Notes: a model not told the origin generated them from the sequence alone. A stretch of 64,000 nucleotides of DNA from Microplitis mediator (GCF_029852145.1 NC_079977.1:6719879-6783878); one strand, 5' to 3'. Shown: positions 35,650 through 47,339, counted from the first letter of the stretch. Numbers and translations: made by a program.

Positions 35650-35830
35650 CACTGTGAGCCAATGAAATCGCGCGAAAGTGAGTGGAGGGGGTAAACGTAA
35701 TCTGATTGGTGCGCTGGTACCGATGGCTAAAAAATAATATCAATAGTAAAAAAAATCGGGACCTGCGAGCCAATGGGAGCGCAGAAAAAGGTGGAGGGGA
35801 TAAATGCGCGTTTGCCATTGGGTCGCTGGT
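35650..35830. promoter_or_regulatory. Remaining H2A/H2B bidirectional promoter
   Basis: CCAAT boxes in either orientation at 35659-35663, 35705-35709, 35770-35774 and 35817-35821, plus an E2F-like GCGCGAAA at 35670-35677. GGATAAATG and GGGTAAACG lie between them. This cluster is typical of S-phase histone promoters and stayed on the H2B side of the insertion. Confidence 0.65.
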
Positions 35831-35859
35831 TCCGGCAAAAAATTACATGCGTAAATTGC

Positions 35860-36358
35860 GGCACATTGACATCTCTACCGTAAAAATCTCTACCTCAAAT
35901 GTAACTCTACCAAGAACAAGTCTACCCTAACTTTTTTACCATTCGCAGATTATACCATATGAAAATCCTACCAAAATATTACTATATCAAATATCATTTC
36001 TACTAAATTTTTTCTTTATCATGAAATATCCCTACAATTTAGTAACTTTACCATTTGAAAACACTGCCACAACCACCTCTGCCATAAAAATCTGGTTCAT
36101 TTTCATCTCTACCGTAAAAATCTCTACCTTACATGTAACTCTACCAAGAACAAGTCTACCTTAACTTTTTTACCATTTGACAATTATACCATTTAAAAAT
36201 CCTACCAAAATATCACTATAACAATTATTTTTTATACCAAATTTTTTCTTTACCACGAAACATCCCTTAAATTTTGTAACTTTACCATTTGAAAACTCCA
36301 CCACAACCATCTCAGCCATGAAAATCTGACCCAAATCTATGTATACCTGAAATATCTA
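35860..36358 (+). repeat. Left TIR of the 20-kb element
   Basis: Starts GGCACATTGAC. The subunit begins CATCTCTACCG at 35870 and again at 36104. The arm is cut at its inner edge by the MITE starting at 36359. Confidence 0.88.
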
Positions 36359-37085
36359 CACGGAAAAAAAATTCTACCGAAATTTACGATGTTAACATCG
36401 TAATCTCGGACTAGACTTTTATTACTGTCAATTTTTAAATGTTTTATTTCAAAATTTATTATGTGGGTTATATTTTTTACTATTTAACATCGTAATTTTA
36501 ACAAAGACTTTTAGGATTAAAAATTACTGCAAAAATTACAATTTAACATCGTAAAAAAAAATAAATAAAAATTACAATTTAAAAACTATATTTATTCGTA
36601 CATTTAATATTTCTATTTACTTTTTAACAAAATAAATATTACAGTGCTGCCTCTGTTATAATACGATGGAAGCTATGAAAAGTACGATGTTACATCGTAC
36701 TTTTTAAATAGTAACTGGGTCCTCCGCAAGTCGTTTATATGGATCTTAAAAACATCATATAGTGTAGGCCCTTCAGTGGCCGAGTGGTCCAAGGCGTCGG
36801 ACACTTCGCACTCGAAAGGACTCGGGTTCGAATCCAACTGCCGACCGATTATTATTTTAATCTTTTATTTAAAATTTCTCTTCCAATTTTACGATGTTAC
36901 ATCGTAATTTATATTAAAGAGCTTAAGACTTCGTATTATTTGTCTAAAGTATTATGTCTTAAATGAAATTTCCAACCCTACATCGTAAAAATTACGATGT
37001 GAAAAGTCTAGTCCACCAATACAATAATTAATAGGACAAATTACGATGTTAGCATTGTAAATTTAACTAGAATTTTTTTTCCGTG
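36359..37085. mobile_element. CACGGAAAAAAAATTCTA MITE, copy 1
   Basis: Flanked by TA on both sides, with inverted CACGGAAAAAAAATTCTA ends. ACGATGT and ACATCGT words recur about ten times in both orientations. It carries the tRNA-like unit at 36766-36846. Confidence 0.82.
36766..36846 (+). pseudogene. tRNA-Ser-like Pol III unit, copy 1
   Basis: Contains an A box TGGCCGAGTGG and a B box GGGTTCGAATCC at tRNA-like spacing, and T runs downstream. TGGCCGAGTGG is the usual start of the Ser and Leu D arm. The acceptor and T stems do not pair properly and no standard anticodon arm forms, so this is a tRNA-derived sequence and not a functional tRNA. Confidence 0.6.
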
Positions 37086-38429
37086 TATAAATGTCGAATC
37101 AAATCTTAGAAAATATTGATTTTTTTATTATTATCATAATTGTAATCAGTAATTCCTTATTGATCAAGTTGCAAATTTAGAGAAAAAATTTTTTTAATTA
37201 TGTTTTTTCGAATTTTTTTTTATTGCTAGTGATTCGGTGCTATAGGCTTTTTTTGTAGAAAATTGAATTTCCAATGAAGTTATTCTTTACACTTTTTCTG
37301 TACGTCTTGTTGTTTATGAGATAATGAGAGAAAAAACAAGAATCCTATGACAAAATTCGGTTTAGCGGTCCGTACTACCCCACCAGTATGAGTTACGACT
37401 TCGCGACACTGGGAACTTTTGTAGAGCATTTAATTTTGAGAAAATCTCGTTTTTGTTCAAGATGATACCATAAAATGCCTCTGAACTGTAGAATTTTAAA
37501 GAAAAAAAATCAAAGTTCCCGTGTATTTTAAATGGGAAATCTTCATACGCTTTGGTCGAGTACTTAATATTAATATTAAGGGCTCAAACTTTCAGGGAAT
37601 TTTTTTGAGTGTATTTCTGAGATAATTTCGGGATGGGAGCGAAAAAAAAAAAATAATCGGAAAAAAAAAATCACCCTAATATATATATACGATATAACAC
37701 GGCTGTCGCGACGATAGCGTTTACAATTTTATACCGAGCCTTTTCAAACTCAATACACTTCATCTATCGGTCAAATACTAAGGTCAAGTTCAAAGATGAG
37801 CTCAATCGGCCAAGTAGTTTAGAAGATACAGGATTTAAAAATTTTCAAAATCGTAAAAATTCATATTTTTCTGCCTTTTTCGTCGAATAACTTTTGAGTG
37901 CGATAACTTATCGGATTTTTAAAAATTCCATCACAAAGCTCTTTAAATATGTTTTAATTTTCACTCCTTAGAAGTAGTGATAGCCTTAATATTCCTTATT
38001 TTAGAGTATGTTCGATGAAATTTTACTGTTGCAGCCGGTTAAGAATTATTTTTTTTGTATTTCTCTTTATTAAATTTAGTTAATTAATTAATTATTAATA
38101 ATTAATCTGACTGTTAATGGAATCTACTTCCATTTTGGCTGCCGAATGGCCTTTTTTCTCTTGACACAAGAAAATCATTTTCTCCAGAATGGTACTCTTG
38201 GTTCAGGTGTTTTCTTCTATCATTGCGGAAACGATTTAATTTTAATTTTCTCTTTCATAATGAACAGTGAAAATATCGATTTCGATGGAGCCGATAAAAT
38301 TTTTGACTCAGTAATGTTAACTTGCTTTCGTTTTGTATTTCATAAACTTTTTGTAAAAATATCCTTTTTTTTTTTTCATAAAAATAAACAAATCCTTTTA
38401 TTTCGTTAAAGTGCTTCCCAGAGAGGAAA

Positions 38430-39290
38430 GTACCACGGGCCCAGGCTTGGCCCAGACTTGGCCCAACTTTGTAGAACCTTGGGCCAGGCTTGTAAGCCAG
38501 TCTTGGCCCAGCCTTGGTAGAAGCCTGGAATGATAATCTCGGGCCAAGCCTGGTTGCCAGACCTGGCCCAGGCTTCCAGGAAACGAATAAATTTAATTAA
38601 AAAAAATTTTTTATTATTAACCTCGTAGAATTCATGATCATTAACGTTTTAATTATCTAAGGGAGGTAAATGATGTGAAAAAAACTCGGTGGAAATTCTG
38701 CTGGACTCTGGGCGCGAACTGCCGTCCTTCTGATTACTGGGTCCGAACGGTAGCTACTGGACGAACCTACTAACGTTGAACTGGTACATTTATATGATCT
38801 ACTTGTATAAACCATGGGTATATCCAAACTTGGGTAATCCTACCTTGGCCCAAGCCCGGGTAATCATTGTAACGGCCAAGGCTAGGTTACCCAGTCTTGG
38901 CCTAAGTCTGGGTTGCCATTGGACGGCCAAGGCTAGGTTACCCAGTCTTGGCCCAAGCCCGGGTAATCATTGTAACGGCCAAGGCTAGGTTGCCCAGTCC
39001 TGGCCCAAGCCTGGCTTGCCATTGGATGGCCAAGGCTCGGTTACCCAGTCCTGGCCCAAGCCCGGGTAATCATTGTAACGGCCAAGGCTAGGTTACCCAG
39101 TCTTGGCCCAAGTCTGGCTTGCCATTGGACGGCCAAGGCTAGGTTACCCAGTCTTGGCCCAAGCCCGGGTAATCATTGTAACGGCCAAGGCTAGGTTACC
39201 CAGTCTTGGCCCAAGTCTGGCTTGCCATTGGACGGCCAAGGCTAGGTTACCCAGTCCTGGCCCAAGCCTGGGCCAATATAGGTGTGCCAA
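38430..39290. repeat. GGCCAAGG minisatellite, copy 1
   Basis: CTTGGCCCAAG, GGCCAAGGCTAGGTTACCCA and GTAATCATTGTAACGGCC recur in a roughly 61-bp half-period (122-bp full period) at about 38815-39285, with looser CTTGGCCCA words at 38438-38580. It is far more GC-rich than its surroundings. The frames across it are artefacts of the repeat. Confidence 0.75.
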
Positions 39291-39295
39291 AGCTA

Positions 39296-42232
39296 CACGG
39301 AAAAAAAATTCTACCGAAATTTACGATGTTAACATCGTAATCTCGGACTAGACTTTTATTACTGTCAATTTTTAAATGTTTTATTTCAAAATTTATTATG
39401 TGGGTTATATTTTTTACTATTTAACATCGTAATTTTAACAAAGACTTTTAGGATTAAAAATTACTGCAAAAATTACAATTTAACATCGTAAAAAAAAATA
39501 AATAAAAATTACAATTTAAAAACTATATTTATTCGTACATTTAATATTTCTATTTACTTTTTAACAAAATAAATATTACAGTGCTGCCTCTGTTATAATA
39601 CGATGGAAGCTATGAAAAGTACGATGTTACATCGTACTTTTTAAATAGTAACTGGGTCCTCCGCAAGTCGTTTATATGGATCTTAAAAACATCATATAGT
39701 GTAGGCCCTTCAGTGGCCGAGTGGTCCAAGGCGTCGGACACTTCGCACTCGAAAGGACTCGGGTTCGAATCCAACTGCCGACCGATTATTATTTTAATCT
39801 TTTATTTAAAATTTCTCTTCCAATTTTACGATGTTACATCGTAATTTATATTAAAGAGCTTAAGACTTCGTATTATTTGTCTAAAGTATTATGTCTTAAA
39901 TGAAATTTCCAACCCTACATCGTAAAAATTACGATGTGAAAAGTCTAGTCCACCAATACAATAATTAATAGGACAAATTACGATGTTAGCATTGTAAATT
40001 TAACTAGAATTTTTTTTCCGTGTATAAATGTCGAATCAAATCTTAGAAAATATTGATTTTTTTATTATTATCATAATTGTAATCAGTAATTCCTTATTGA
40101 TCAAGTTGCAAATTTAGAGAAAAAATTTTTTTAATTATGTTTTTTCGAATTTTTTTTTATTGCTAGTGATTCGGTGCTATAGGCTTTTTTTGTAGAAAAT
40201 TGAATTTCCAATGAAGTTATTCTTTACACTTTTTCTGTACGTCTTGTTGTTTATGAGATAATGAGAGAAAAAACAAGAATCCTATGACAAAATTCGGTTT
40301 AGCGGTCCGTACTACCCCACCAGTATGAGTTACGACTTCGCGACACTGGGAACTTTTGTAGAGCATTTAATTTTGAGAAAATCTCGTTTTTGTTCAAGAT
40401 GATACCATAAAATGCCTCTGAACTGTAGAATTTTAAAGAAAAAAAATCAAAGTTCCCGTGTATTTTAAATGGGAAATCTTCATACGCTTTGGTCGAGTAC
40501 TTAATATTAATATTAAGGGCTCAAACTTTCAGGGAATTTTTTTGAGTGTATTTCTGAGATAATTTCGGGATGGGAGCGAAAAAAAAAAAATAATCGGAAA
40601 AAAAAAATCACCCTAATATATATATACGATATAACACGGCTGTCGCGACGATAGCGTTTACAATTTTATACCGAGCCTTTTCAAACTCAATACACTTCAT
40701 CTATCGGTCAAATACTAAGGTCAAGTTCAAAGATGAGCTCAATCGGCCAAGTAGTTTAGAAGATACAGGATTTAAAAATTTTCAAAATCGTAAAAATTCA
40801 TATTTTTCTGCCTTTTTCGTCGAATAACTTTTGAGTGCGATAACTTATCGGATTTTTAAAAATTCCATCACAAAGCTCTTTAAATATGTTTTAATTTTCA
40901 CTCCTTAGAAGTAGTGATAGCCTTAATATTCCTTATTTTAGAGTATGTTCGATGAAATTTTACTGTTGCAGCCGGTTAAGAATTATTTTTTTTGTATTTC
41001 TCTTTATTAAATTTAGTTAATTAATTAATTATTAATAATTAATCTGACTGTTAATGGAATCTACTTCCATTTTGGCTGCCGAATGGCCTTTTTTCTCTTG
41101 ACACAAGAAAATCATTTTCTCCAGAATGGTACTCTTGGTTCAGGTGTTTTCTTCTATCATTGCGGAAACGATTTAATTTTAATTTTCTCTTTCATAATGA
41201 ACAGTGAAAATATCGATTTCGATGGAGCCGATAAAATTTTTGACTCAGTAATGTTAACTTGCTTTCGTTTTGTATTTCATAAACTTTTTGTAAAAATATC
41301 CTTTTTTTTTTTTCATAAAAATAAACAAATCCTTTTATTTCGTTAAAGTGCTTCCCAGAGAGGAAAGTACCACGGGCCCAGGCTTGGCCCAGACTTGGCC
41401 CAACTTTGTAGAACCTTGGGCCAGGCTTGTAAGCCAGTCTTGGCCCAGCCTTGGTAGAAGCCTGGAATGATAATCTCGGGCCAAGCCTGGTTGCCAGACC
41501 TGGCCCAGGCTTCCAGGAAACGAATAAATTTAATTAAAAAAAATTTTTTATTATTAACCTCGTAGAATTCATGATCATTAACGTTTTAATTATCTAAGGG
41601 AGGTAAATGATGTGAAAAAAACTCGGTGGAAATTCTGCTGGACTCTGGGCGCGAACTGCCGTCCTTCTGATTACTGGGTCCGAACGGTAGCTACTGGACG
41701 AACCTACTAACGTTGAACTGGTACATTTATATGATCTACTTGTATAAACCATGGGTATATCCAAACTTGGGTAATCCTACCTTGGCCCAAGCCCGGGTAA
41801 TCATTGTAACGGCCAAGGCTAGGTTACCCAGTCTTGGCCTAAGTCTGGGTTGCCATTGGACGGCCAAGGCTAGGTTACCCAGTCTTGGCCCAAGCCCGGG
41901 TAATCATTGTAACGGCCAAGGCTAGGTTGCCCAGTCCTGGCCCAAGCCTGGCTTGCCATTGGATGGCCAAGGCTCGGTTACCCAGTCCTGGCCCAAGCCC
42001 GGGTAATCATTGTAACGGCCAAGGCTAGGTTACCCAGTCTTGGCCCAAGTCTGGCTTGCCATTGGACGGCCAAGGCTAGGTTACCCAGTCTTGGCCCAAG
42101 CCCGGGTAATCATTGTAACGGCCAAGGCTAGGTTACCCAGTCTTGGCCCAAGTCTGGCTTGCCATTGGACGGCCAAGGCTAGGTTACCCAGTCCTGGCCC
42201 AAGCCTGGGCCAATATAGGTGTGCCAAAGCTA
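39296..42232. repeat. 2,937-bp tandem unit, copy 2
   Basis: Begins with MITE copy 2 (39296-40022) with its tRNA-like unit at 39703-39783. It ends with minisatellite copy 2 (about 41752-42222). I saw no difference from copy 1, including the encoded short frames. Confidence 0.85.
39703..39783 (+). pseudogene. tRNA-Ser-like Pol III unit, copy 2
   Basis: Identical to the unit at 36766-36846, with the same A and B boxes and the same unpaired acceptor. Confidence 0.58.
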
Positions 42233-42959
42233 CACGGAAAAAAAATTCTACCGAAATTTACGATGTTAACATCGTAATCTCGGACTAGACTTTTATTACT
42301 GTCAATTTTTAAATGTTTTATTTCAAAATTTATTATGTGGGTTATATTTTTTACTATTTAACATCGTAATTTTAACAAAGACTTTTAGGATTAAAAATTA
42401 CTGCAAAAATTACAATTTAACATCGTAAAAAAAAATAAATAAAAATTACAATTTAAAAACTATATTTATTCGTACATTTAATATTTCTATTTACTTTTTA
42501 ACAAAATAAATATTACAGTGCTGCCTCTGTTATAATACGATGGAAGCTATGAAAAGTACGATGTTACATCGTACTTTTTAAATAGTAACTGGGTCCTCCG
42601 CAAGTCGTTTATATGGATCTTAAAAACATCATATAGTGTAGGCCCTTCAGTGGCCGAGTGGTCCAAGGCGTCGGACACTTCGCACTCGAAAGGACTCGGG
42701 TTCGAATCCAACTGCCGACCGATTATTATTTTAATCTTTTATTTAAAATTTCTCTTCAAATTTTACGATGTTACATCGTAATTTATATTAAAGAGCTTAA
42801 GACTTCGTATTGTTTGTCTGAAGTATTATTTCTTCAATGAAATTTCCAACCCTACATCGTAAAAATTACGATGTGAAAAGTCTAGTCCACCAATACAATA
42901 ATTAATAGGACAAATTACGATGTTAGCATTGTAAATTTAACTAGAATTTTTTTTCCGTG
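42233..42959. mobile_element. CACGG MITE, copy 3, slightly diverged
   Basis: Same TA-flanked ends as copies 1 and 2, but several substitutions after the tRNA-like unit (CTTCAAATTTT for CTTCCAATTTT, TGTTTGTCTGAAG for TATTTGTCTAAAG). After it the sequence continues into CCCCAGTGCTGGGCC, unlike the flank of copies 1 and 2. Confidence 0.8.
42640..42720 (+). pseudogene. tRNA-Ser-like Pol III unit, copy 3
   Basis: The A box, B box and intervening sequence match copies 1 and 2. Confidence 0.58.
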
Positions 42960-42997
42960 TAGGTTCCCCAGTGCTGGGCCAAGTAGGGGCCCGTTGT

Positions 42998-43190
42998 TCA
43001 ACTCTGGCAGCTCCTGTATGGGTTATTGAACTTGGCGTGATCTTTACAGATAAACTGTTTATGTTCAATTAATCTCCTTAGATTACTAATGTCATTGAAG
43101 TCAACGACGTCCGGCATAACTTGAACACCGAGTATTAAGTTATGCCGGGTGCGCGCCAGTGGAACCAAATTATGCGATTTTATAATATTC

Positions 43191-43192
<2 letters not shown>
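42998..43192 (-). pseudogene. Coding remnant, copy 1 (unrecognised protein)
   Basis: The frame includes RHNLILGVQVMPDVVDFND followed by ISNLRRLIEHKQFICKDHAKF. A diverged copy at about 47340-47510 keeps the same amino acids, so it derives from a once-coding sequence on the minus strand. The family is not recognised. No complete gene is present. Confidence 0.4.
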
Positions 43193-43228
<36 letters not shown>

Positions 43229-43903
43229 TGTTAATAGTCCAAGGTCTCAAATGCAATTTATGTTCAAGTTCTTTCATGTATTATTATTATTATTTCTATT
43301 ATTATAGTTATTTATATTAGAATAGAAATATTATAGAAAAAAATTTACAAACGTTAAATAATAATACGAATTATTTATGATAACAGTTTTTTTATTGTTA
43401 AAAATATTCATCTGATTTGTTTTGTAATGAATATTTTTTATTTTTTTTTTATTGCTGCATTATTTGTTCTCGCCCTCCAGTTCGTTGACGATCGGATTCT
43501 GAGAATTTCACACAAACACAGGGCAACAGTGTTTTGTTATCTTTTTTTTTTCTGTGGTACGGGTTTATTTTCCTCGATTTGTCCACCGGTCTCGGTTTTC
43601 TTCCGATCTCTTTGGCTTTCCGACTCACCGACATTTATTCTTGATATGTGTGCACGACGCGCGCGACTCTGCAGAGAGAGTAAAAAAATCACACGATCTG
43701 GCTTTACTGCCGGACGCCGCAGCTACAAGCAGTGAGCCCAGATTGTGAGGAAAAATTTCCCTCTCCCGTCTAAAATTTCTCAAGGCTCCGCCTTCCATCG
43801 TTCAGTGGTATTCGACTTCTCCACCCAGTCGTTCTGAGTAACACAACTTGATTTACTCAGTTCAAGTTACAACGGAATCAGAATTAGTCGTATTTCGTCA
43901 ACC
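43193..43903. other. Upstream region of the JmjC gene
   Basis: An (ATA)n run at 43189-43217, then AT-rich DNA, then a more GC-mixed stretch from 43480 to the ATG. A TTCAGT initiator-like word lies near 43802. The transcription start is probably in 43740-43880. The frames at 43427-43748 overlap this leader and are not supported as proteins. Confidence 0.4.
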
Positions 43904-45586
43904 ATGTCGGTATACGTATCAACAACTGCTGAACAAAATGATCTGTTTTGGCAGCCAAATGAGCCAGTATCATTAATTGAATTTTTTAATTTGATCCATC
44001 AGGCTGATACATCGTTAAAAAATCTAAATTTAATAAAGTGTTGTGTGTTCAAATGTAAAATTAGTGATTACGTACACCAATGGAATCGTGTAAACAGCAT
44101 TGTGAATAACCAAACTTCGTTGACATATACGTCGAATGTATTTAAAACCTATAAAACAAGTGATATTTTTACTTTACAAAGAAGTACTTCTTCACGAAAA
44201 ATTAAAGAAGTACTTTCATCCCCAGTTTACTTAGAAAATTCTGATTATCTTCAAAATATAATTCAAACTACAACTAACAAGAAACTTTTTAATATTTTAC
44301 CACAATTGTCCGACAAATTGCCTGGTTATTGGGTAAATTTATCTTTACCTGATGTTGTTTCAGTTCTAAATGACTGTGCGAAAGAGTTTTCTTTGATCGA
44401 TCAAACCAACAACCTGGAGGTGGATGAAATGCCGGGTATTAATACAAGTATGTATTATATTGGTTTGAGTGGATCATCTGGGGAAATGCACATCGAAGAC
44501 GCAGATTTAGCATCAATTAACATCATCCGACAAACATTACAGGATGCCGATGATGATGCAGCCGAAAATGATACTAAAGTTGCTAAATTGTGGTTGATAG
44601 TGCCAAATAAACAAGCTTTAATTGAAGCATTAGCCAACGTAACGCCTAAAAAAAAAAATCTGTGTCTTTTAAAAATATTTCATAAGGATACTTATGTGAC
44701 TTGTGCTTTTTTAGATCGGCATAATATTAAGTATGGAATTCTCGAGCAACGAGTCGGAGAAGCGGTCTACATAAAACCATCTGTTTTTCATCAAGTAATA
44801 AATGTATTGCCAAATATCGCTGAAGCTGTAAATTATGGATCTTTGTTATGGAATGATGTAACAAGATCTTTAATTACTTGTGTTTGCGACAGTTGTCAAT
44901 ACACAAAAATTATACATAATCGAAAGATATTGGTAGTGAGAAGAACATGTAAGCGGCAAATGTATCTGTGCGAAGAACCGGAATGTGAAGAAACATTTTA
45001 TAACTCGAAAGTCATGCAAGAACATCGTCGAAACGTGCACGGAATCAAGAAGCCATATACATGTGAACTGTGTAAAAAAAGGTGGGGTTCTTATTTTGGT
45101 CAGTACAACCATTTTTGCTCAGTCGCATCAGGCGTAACTGAATTCACAGGTGAAACATCGAGTGCCGCAGTTGCATCAGATATAAATGAGACTACACATC
45201 ATGGTTCAATAAACGTAGAAAATCTGAAAAATACTCAGAAAAAGTATTGTGCTGTGTGCAAAATGTATGTGACTCAAATGAACAGACATCGATCATCAAA
45301 ACGGCATATGAAGAATGGAATGTCTACACTGTTGAAAGATCAATTGAACGATTCAATAGCGACTTCAACGCCAACTGAACAAGTGACCGCTTTAGGAGCA
45401 AAAAGTTTTCGACAATGTGAAACGTGTAAGAAAAAATTTTTGTGTATGAAAACTTTGAGCAGTCACAAATGTGTTAAAGATAAACCATACCAATGTTGTG
45501 GAAAATATTTTTCGAAACGAACTTACAATGTTCATTTGAAGTCAAAATTACATAAAAAAAAAATTTTGTTAAATAACAAAAAATAA
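43904..45586 (+). CDS. JmjC-domain protein with C-terminal C2H2-type zinc fingers
   Basis: Single exon, 560 residues. The JmjC fold spans about 175-320: PGINTSMYYIGLSGSSGEMH, then the metal-binding H196-x-E198 in MHIEDADLASIN, and the partner H296 in GEAVYIKPSVFHQVINV followed by EAVNYGS. This is the arrangement of Fe(II)- and 2-oxoglutarate-dependent KDM4/JARID-type demethylases, with the HxE and H iron ligands intact. From about 355 come four or five zinc-finger-like modules: CEEPECEETF with H-x4-H, CELCKKRW, CAVCKMYV, CETCKKKF and CCGKYFSKR. Likely role: a DNA-targeted chromatin or protein oxygenase in the nucleus; substrate unknown. It lies inside the 20-kb TIR element and is intact, so it may be cargo that helps the element. 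It could instead be a host gene captured recently. Confidence 0.72.
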   Translation: MSVYVSTTAEQNDLFWQPNEPVSLIEFFNLIHQADTSLKNLNLIKCCVFKCKISDYVHQWNRVNSIVNNQTSLTYTSNVFKTYKTSDIFTLQRSTSSRKIKEVLSSPVYLENSDYLQNIIQTTTNKKLFNILPQLSDKLPGYWVNLSLPDVVSVLNDCAKEFSLIDQTNNLEVDEMPGINTSMYYIGLSGSSGEMHIEDADLASINIIRQTLQDADDDAAENDTKVAKLWLIVPNKQALIEALANVTPKKKNLCLLKIFHKDTYVTCAFLDRHNIKYGILEQRVGEAVYIKPSVFHQVINVLPNIAEAVNYGSLLWNDVTRSLITCVCDSCQYTKIIHNRKILVVRRTCKRQMYLCEEPECEETFYNSKVMQEHRRNVHGIKKPYTCELCKKRWGSYFGQYNHFCSVASGVTEFTGETSSAAVASDINETTHHGSINVENLKNTQKKYCAVCKMYVTQMNRHRSSKRHMKNGMSTLLKDQLNDSIATSTPTEQVTALGAKSFRQCETCKKKFLCMKTLSSHKCVKDKPYQCCGKYFSKRTYNVHLKSKLHKKKILLNNKK

Positions 45587-47339
45587 CCATAAAATATAAA
45601 ATTTTATGAAAAATGTATTTTATGAATAACAATAATATTTTTGAAACATTAAATATCCTACTAAATGTAATAAATTTTTTATTTAACATTAAATAATAAT
45701 TATATCTACATGCAGTAGTTTTATTGTTTTTACTCCTAACACAAAAAAAAAAATTTACTTGAATCAAATAAATAATTTTGAAAAATTTTATTTTCTTCAT
45801 TTGAGCATTAGGAACATTTTTTAACTAAGAAATTTTTCTTCGATTACATAAATTTTATTCAATTACAGAATTTTTCTCTTGATTCAAGTTAATTTTTTTC
45901 CAATGTATTCTTTTTTACTTTGTCACTAGAGTGATTCTACATTTTGATACTTAAATTGGTATAAAATGGAAGACTTTTGAAATCAGCATCTTTGGCGAAG
46001 TTGAAGAGAAATAATTTTTTCATTTTAGCTGCCAGTGAGATTCTAAAAAATAATCTTTTTTTTATATTGATGCTGAAAAGTGGCAATTTTCATCTTGATA
46101 TTATTTTTCTCCTGAATTTTGAATTTTATTATATAAATTATATTTTAATAAATATATAATTGAGTACAGGAGACGTCATTAGGCTGCTTAAGAGATTTCA
46201 CGTCTTCATTCGTGGAGAACTGGTATGAAAGAAAAGTAAGTTCACGCGCGAAAATCCCTCTAAATTTTTAGTCTCTTAATTTAAGTGCTTTGCATACATT
46301 TTTTGACAAAGATGGTGGGGGAAGGTGATTTTGCTCAGTCACCAACAGGAATTTGTCTTTTTGATTGCAAGCGTTACATTATAAAAGACCATAACGCGAG
46401 AGACGGAGAAGAATGTGTACAAAGTAAAATCGGTAACTCGAAATAAAATGTTAGTTATTTTCAATATTTGGTGGTTAAGAAAACGTAAAGACGCTTCATT
46501 TTTAACGATATCGAATATCTTAAAAGCTTAAGATAAAGGGAATGGATGTGAGATGGACAATAAAAAATTGACGAATAGAATCCATCGTGAAATACATAGA
46601 ATTTCATATATTGCCACTTTAAAGCATTATAGCCGTAGATCGATAAAAGTTTTTAAAACTATGATTGCTTCGGATATAATATTGCGAGATTACTTAAAAA
46701 AATTTACAACTTTGTTCATCGTCTTTTTGAATTATATTAAAAAAAACATTTGCATGTGTTAAATGCCATCTGGCGAATATGCTATATAAAAAAATCAAAA
46801 TAAAAATAATAATTGTTGGTCCGAAGTCTCAACCAATTTATATATAAGATTTTTCGTATATTATTATTATTATTATTATTGTTATAAATATAAGCATAGA
46901 AATATTTTAGAAAAAGCTTATCAAGGATAAATAATAATAAAAATTATTTTTGGTATTAGCTTTTATATAATCTAGTACATCTAGAATGTTATTATTTTGC
47001 TTCAGTCCGAATTACTTCAAAATAGCACATGTTTCTAGCGAAAAATAGCTTTTAATAACAATAATAATGTATTAAATTACACATAAATTAAAATGTTGAT
47101 AAATAACGAAATTTTAGATACGATACAAGATTGTACATAAATGAAACTGTCATAATTCAGACAGTAGGTTTTGCCGAAAACGTTTTAATTTTTATTCCTT
47201 TTTCATATTAAACGGTCAATATACCGATTTTGATGGGGACACAGAAGTTTATGTCCTGTAAAATTGTCTTGGTTTCGTCTTGTATTTCATAATTTTTTGT
47301 AAATATATTTTTTTTTTTCATTGTAATGAAAAAAATTTT
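45587..47339. other. AT-rich region after the JmjC gene
   Basis: 46800-46960 is a diverged copy of 43190-43400 (ATTATT runs, CATAGAAATATTTTAGAAAA). 47170-47340 is a diverged copy of 38200-38410 on the minus strand, where YEIQDETK corresponds to YEIQNESK. The small frames at 45977 and 46553 are not supported. Confidence 0.45.

Larger units (their letters stand above)
36359..39295. repeat. 2,937-bp tandem unit, copy 1
   Basis: The unit comprises one CACGG MITE plus 2,210 bp of spacer and is followed directly by an apparently identical second copy at 39296-42232. A third copy of only the MITE follows. The spacer contains the frame at 38146-38409, diverged relatives of which occur at 47170-47350, and a GGCCAAGG minisatellite. 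Confidence 0.85.

Noticed and set aside
35860..36358. Simple inverted segmental duplication as the explanation of the 499-bp arms
   Set aside because: The exact TAAATTGC duplication immediately outside both arms, and restoration of a normal histone spacer, fit transposition better.
36766..36846. Functional tRNA-Ser gene
   Set aside because: A and B boxes fit, but the acceptor and T stems do not pair and no normal anticodon arm forms.
38146..39351. Short frames repeated at a 2,937-bp offset as a conserved gene family
   Set aside because: Their identity comes from a recent DNA duplication, and two of them read through a minisatellite; it is not evidence of selection.
43189..43217. CRISPR-like or other ordered spacer array in the window
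   Set aside because: This and other tandem regions have uniform units without unique spacers; they are microsatellites or satellites in a eukaryotic genome.
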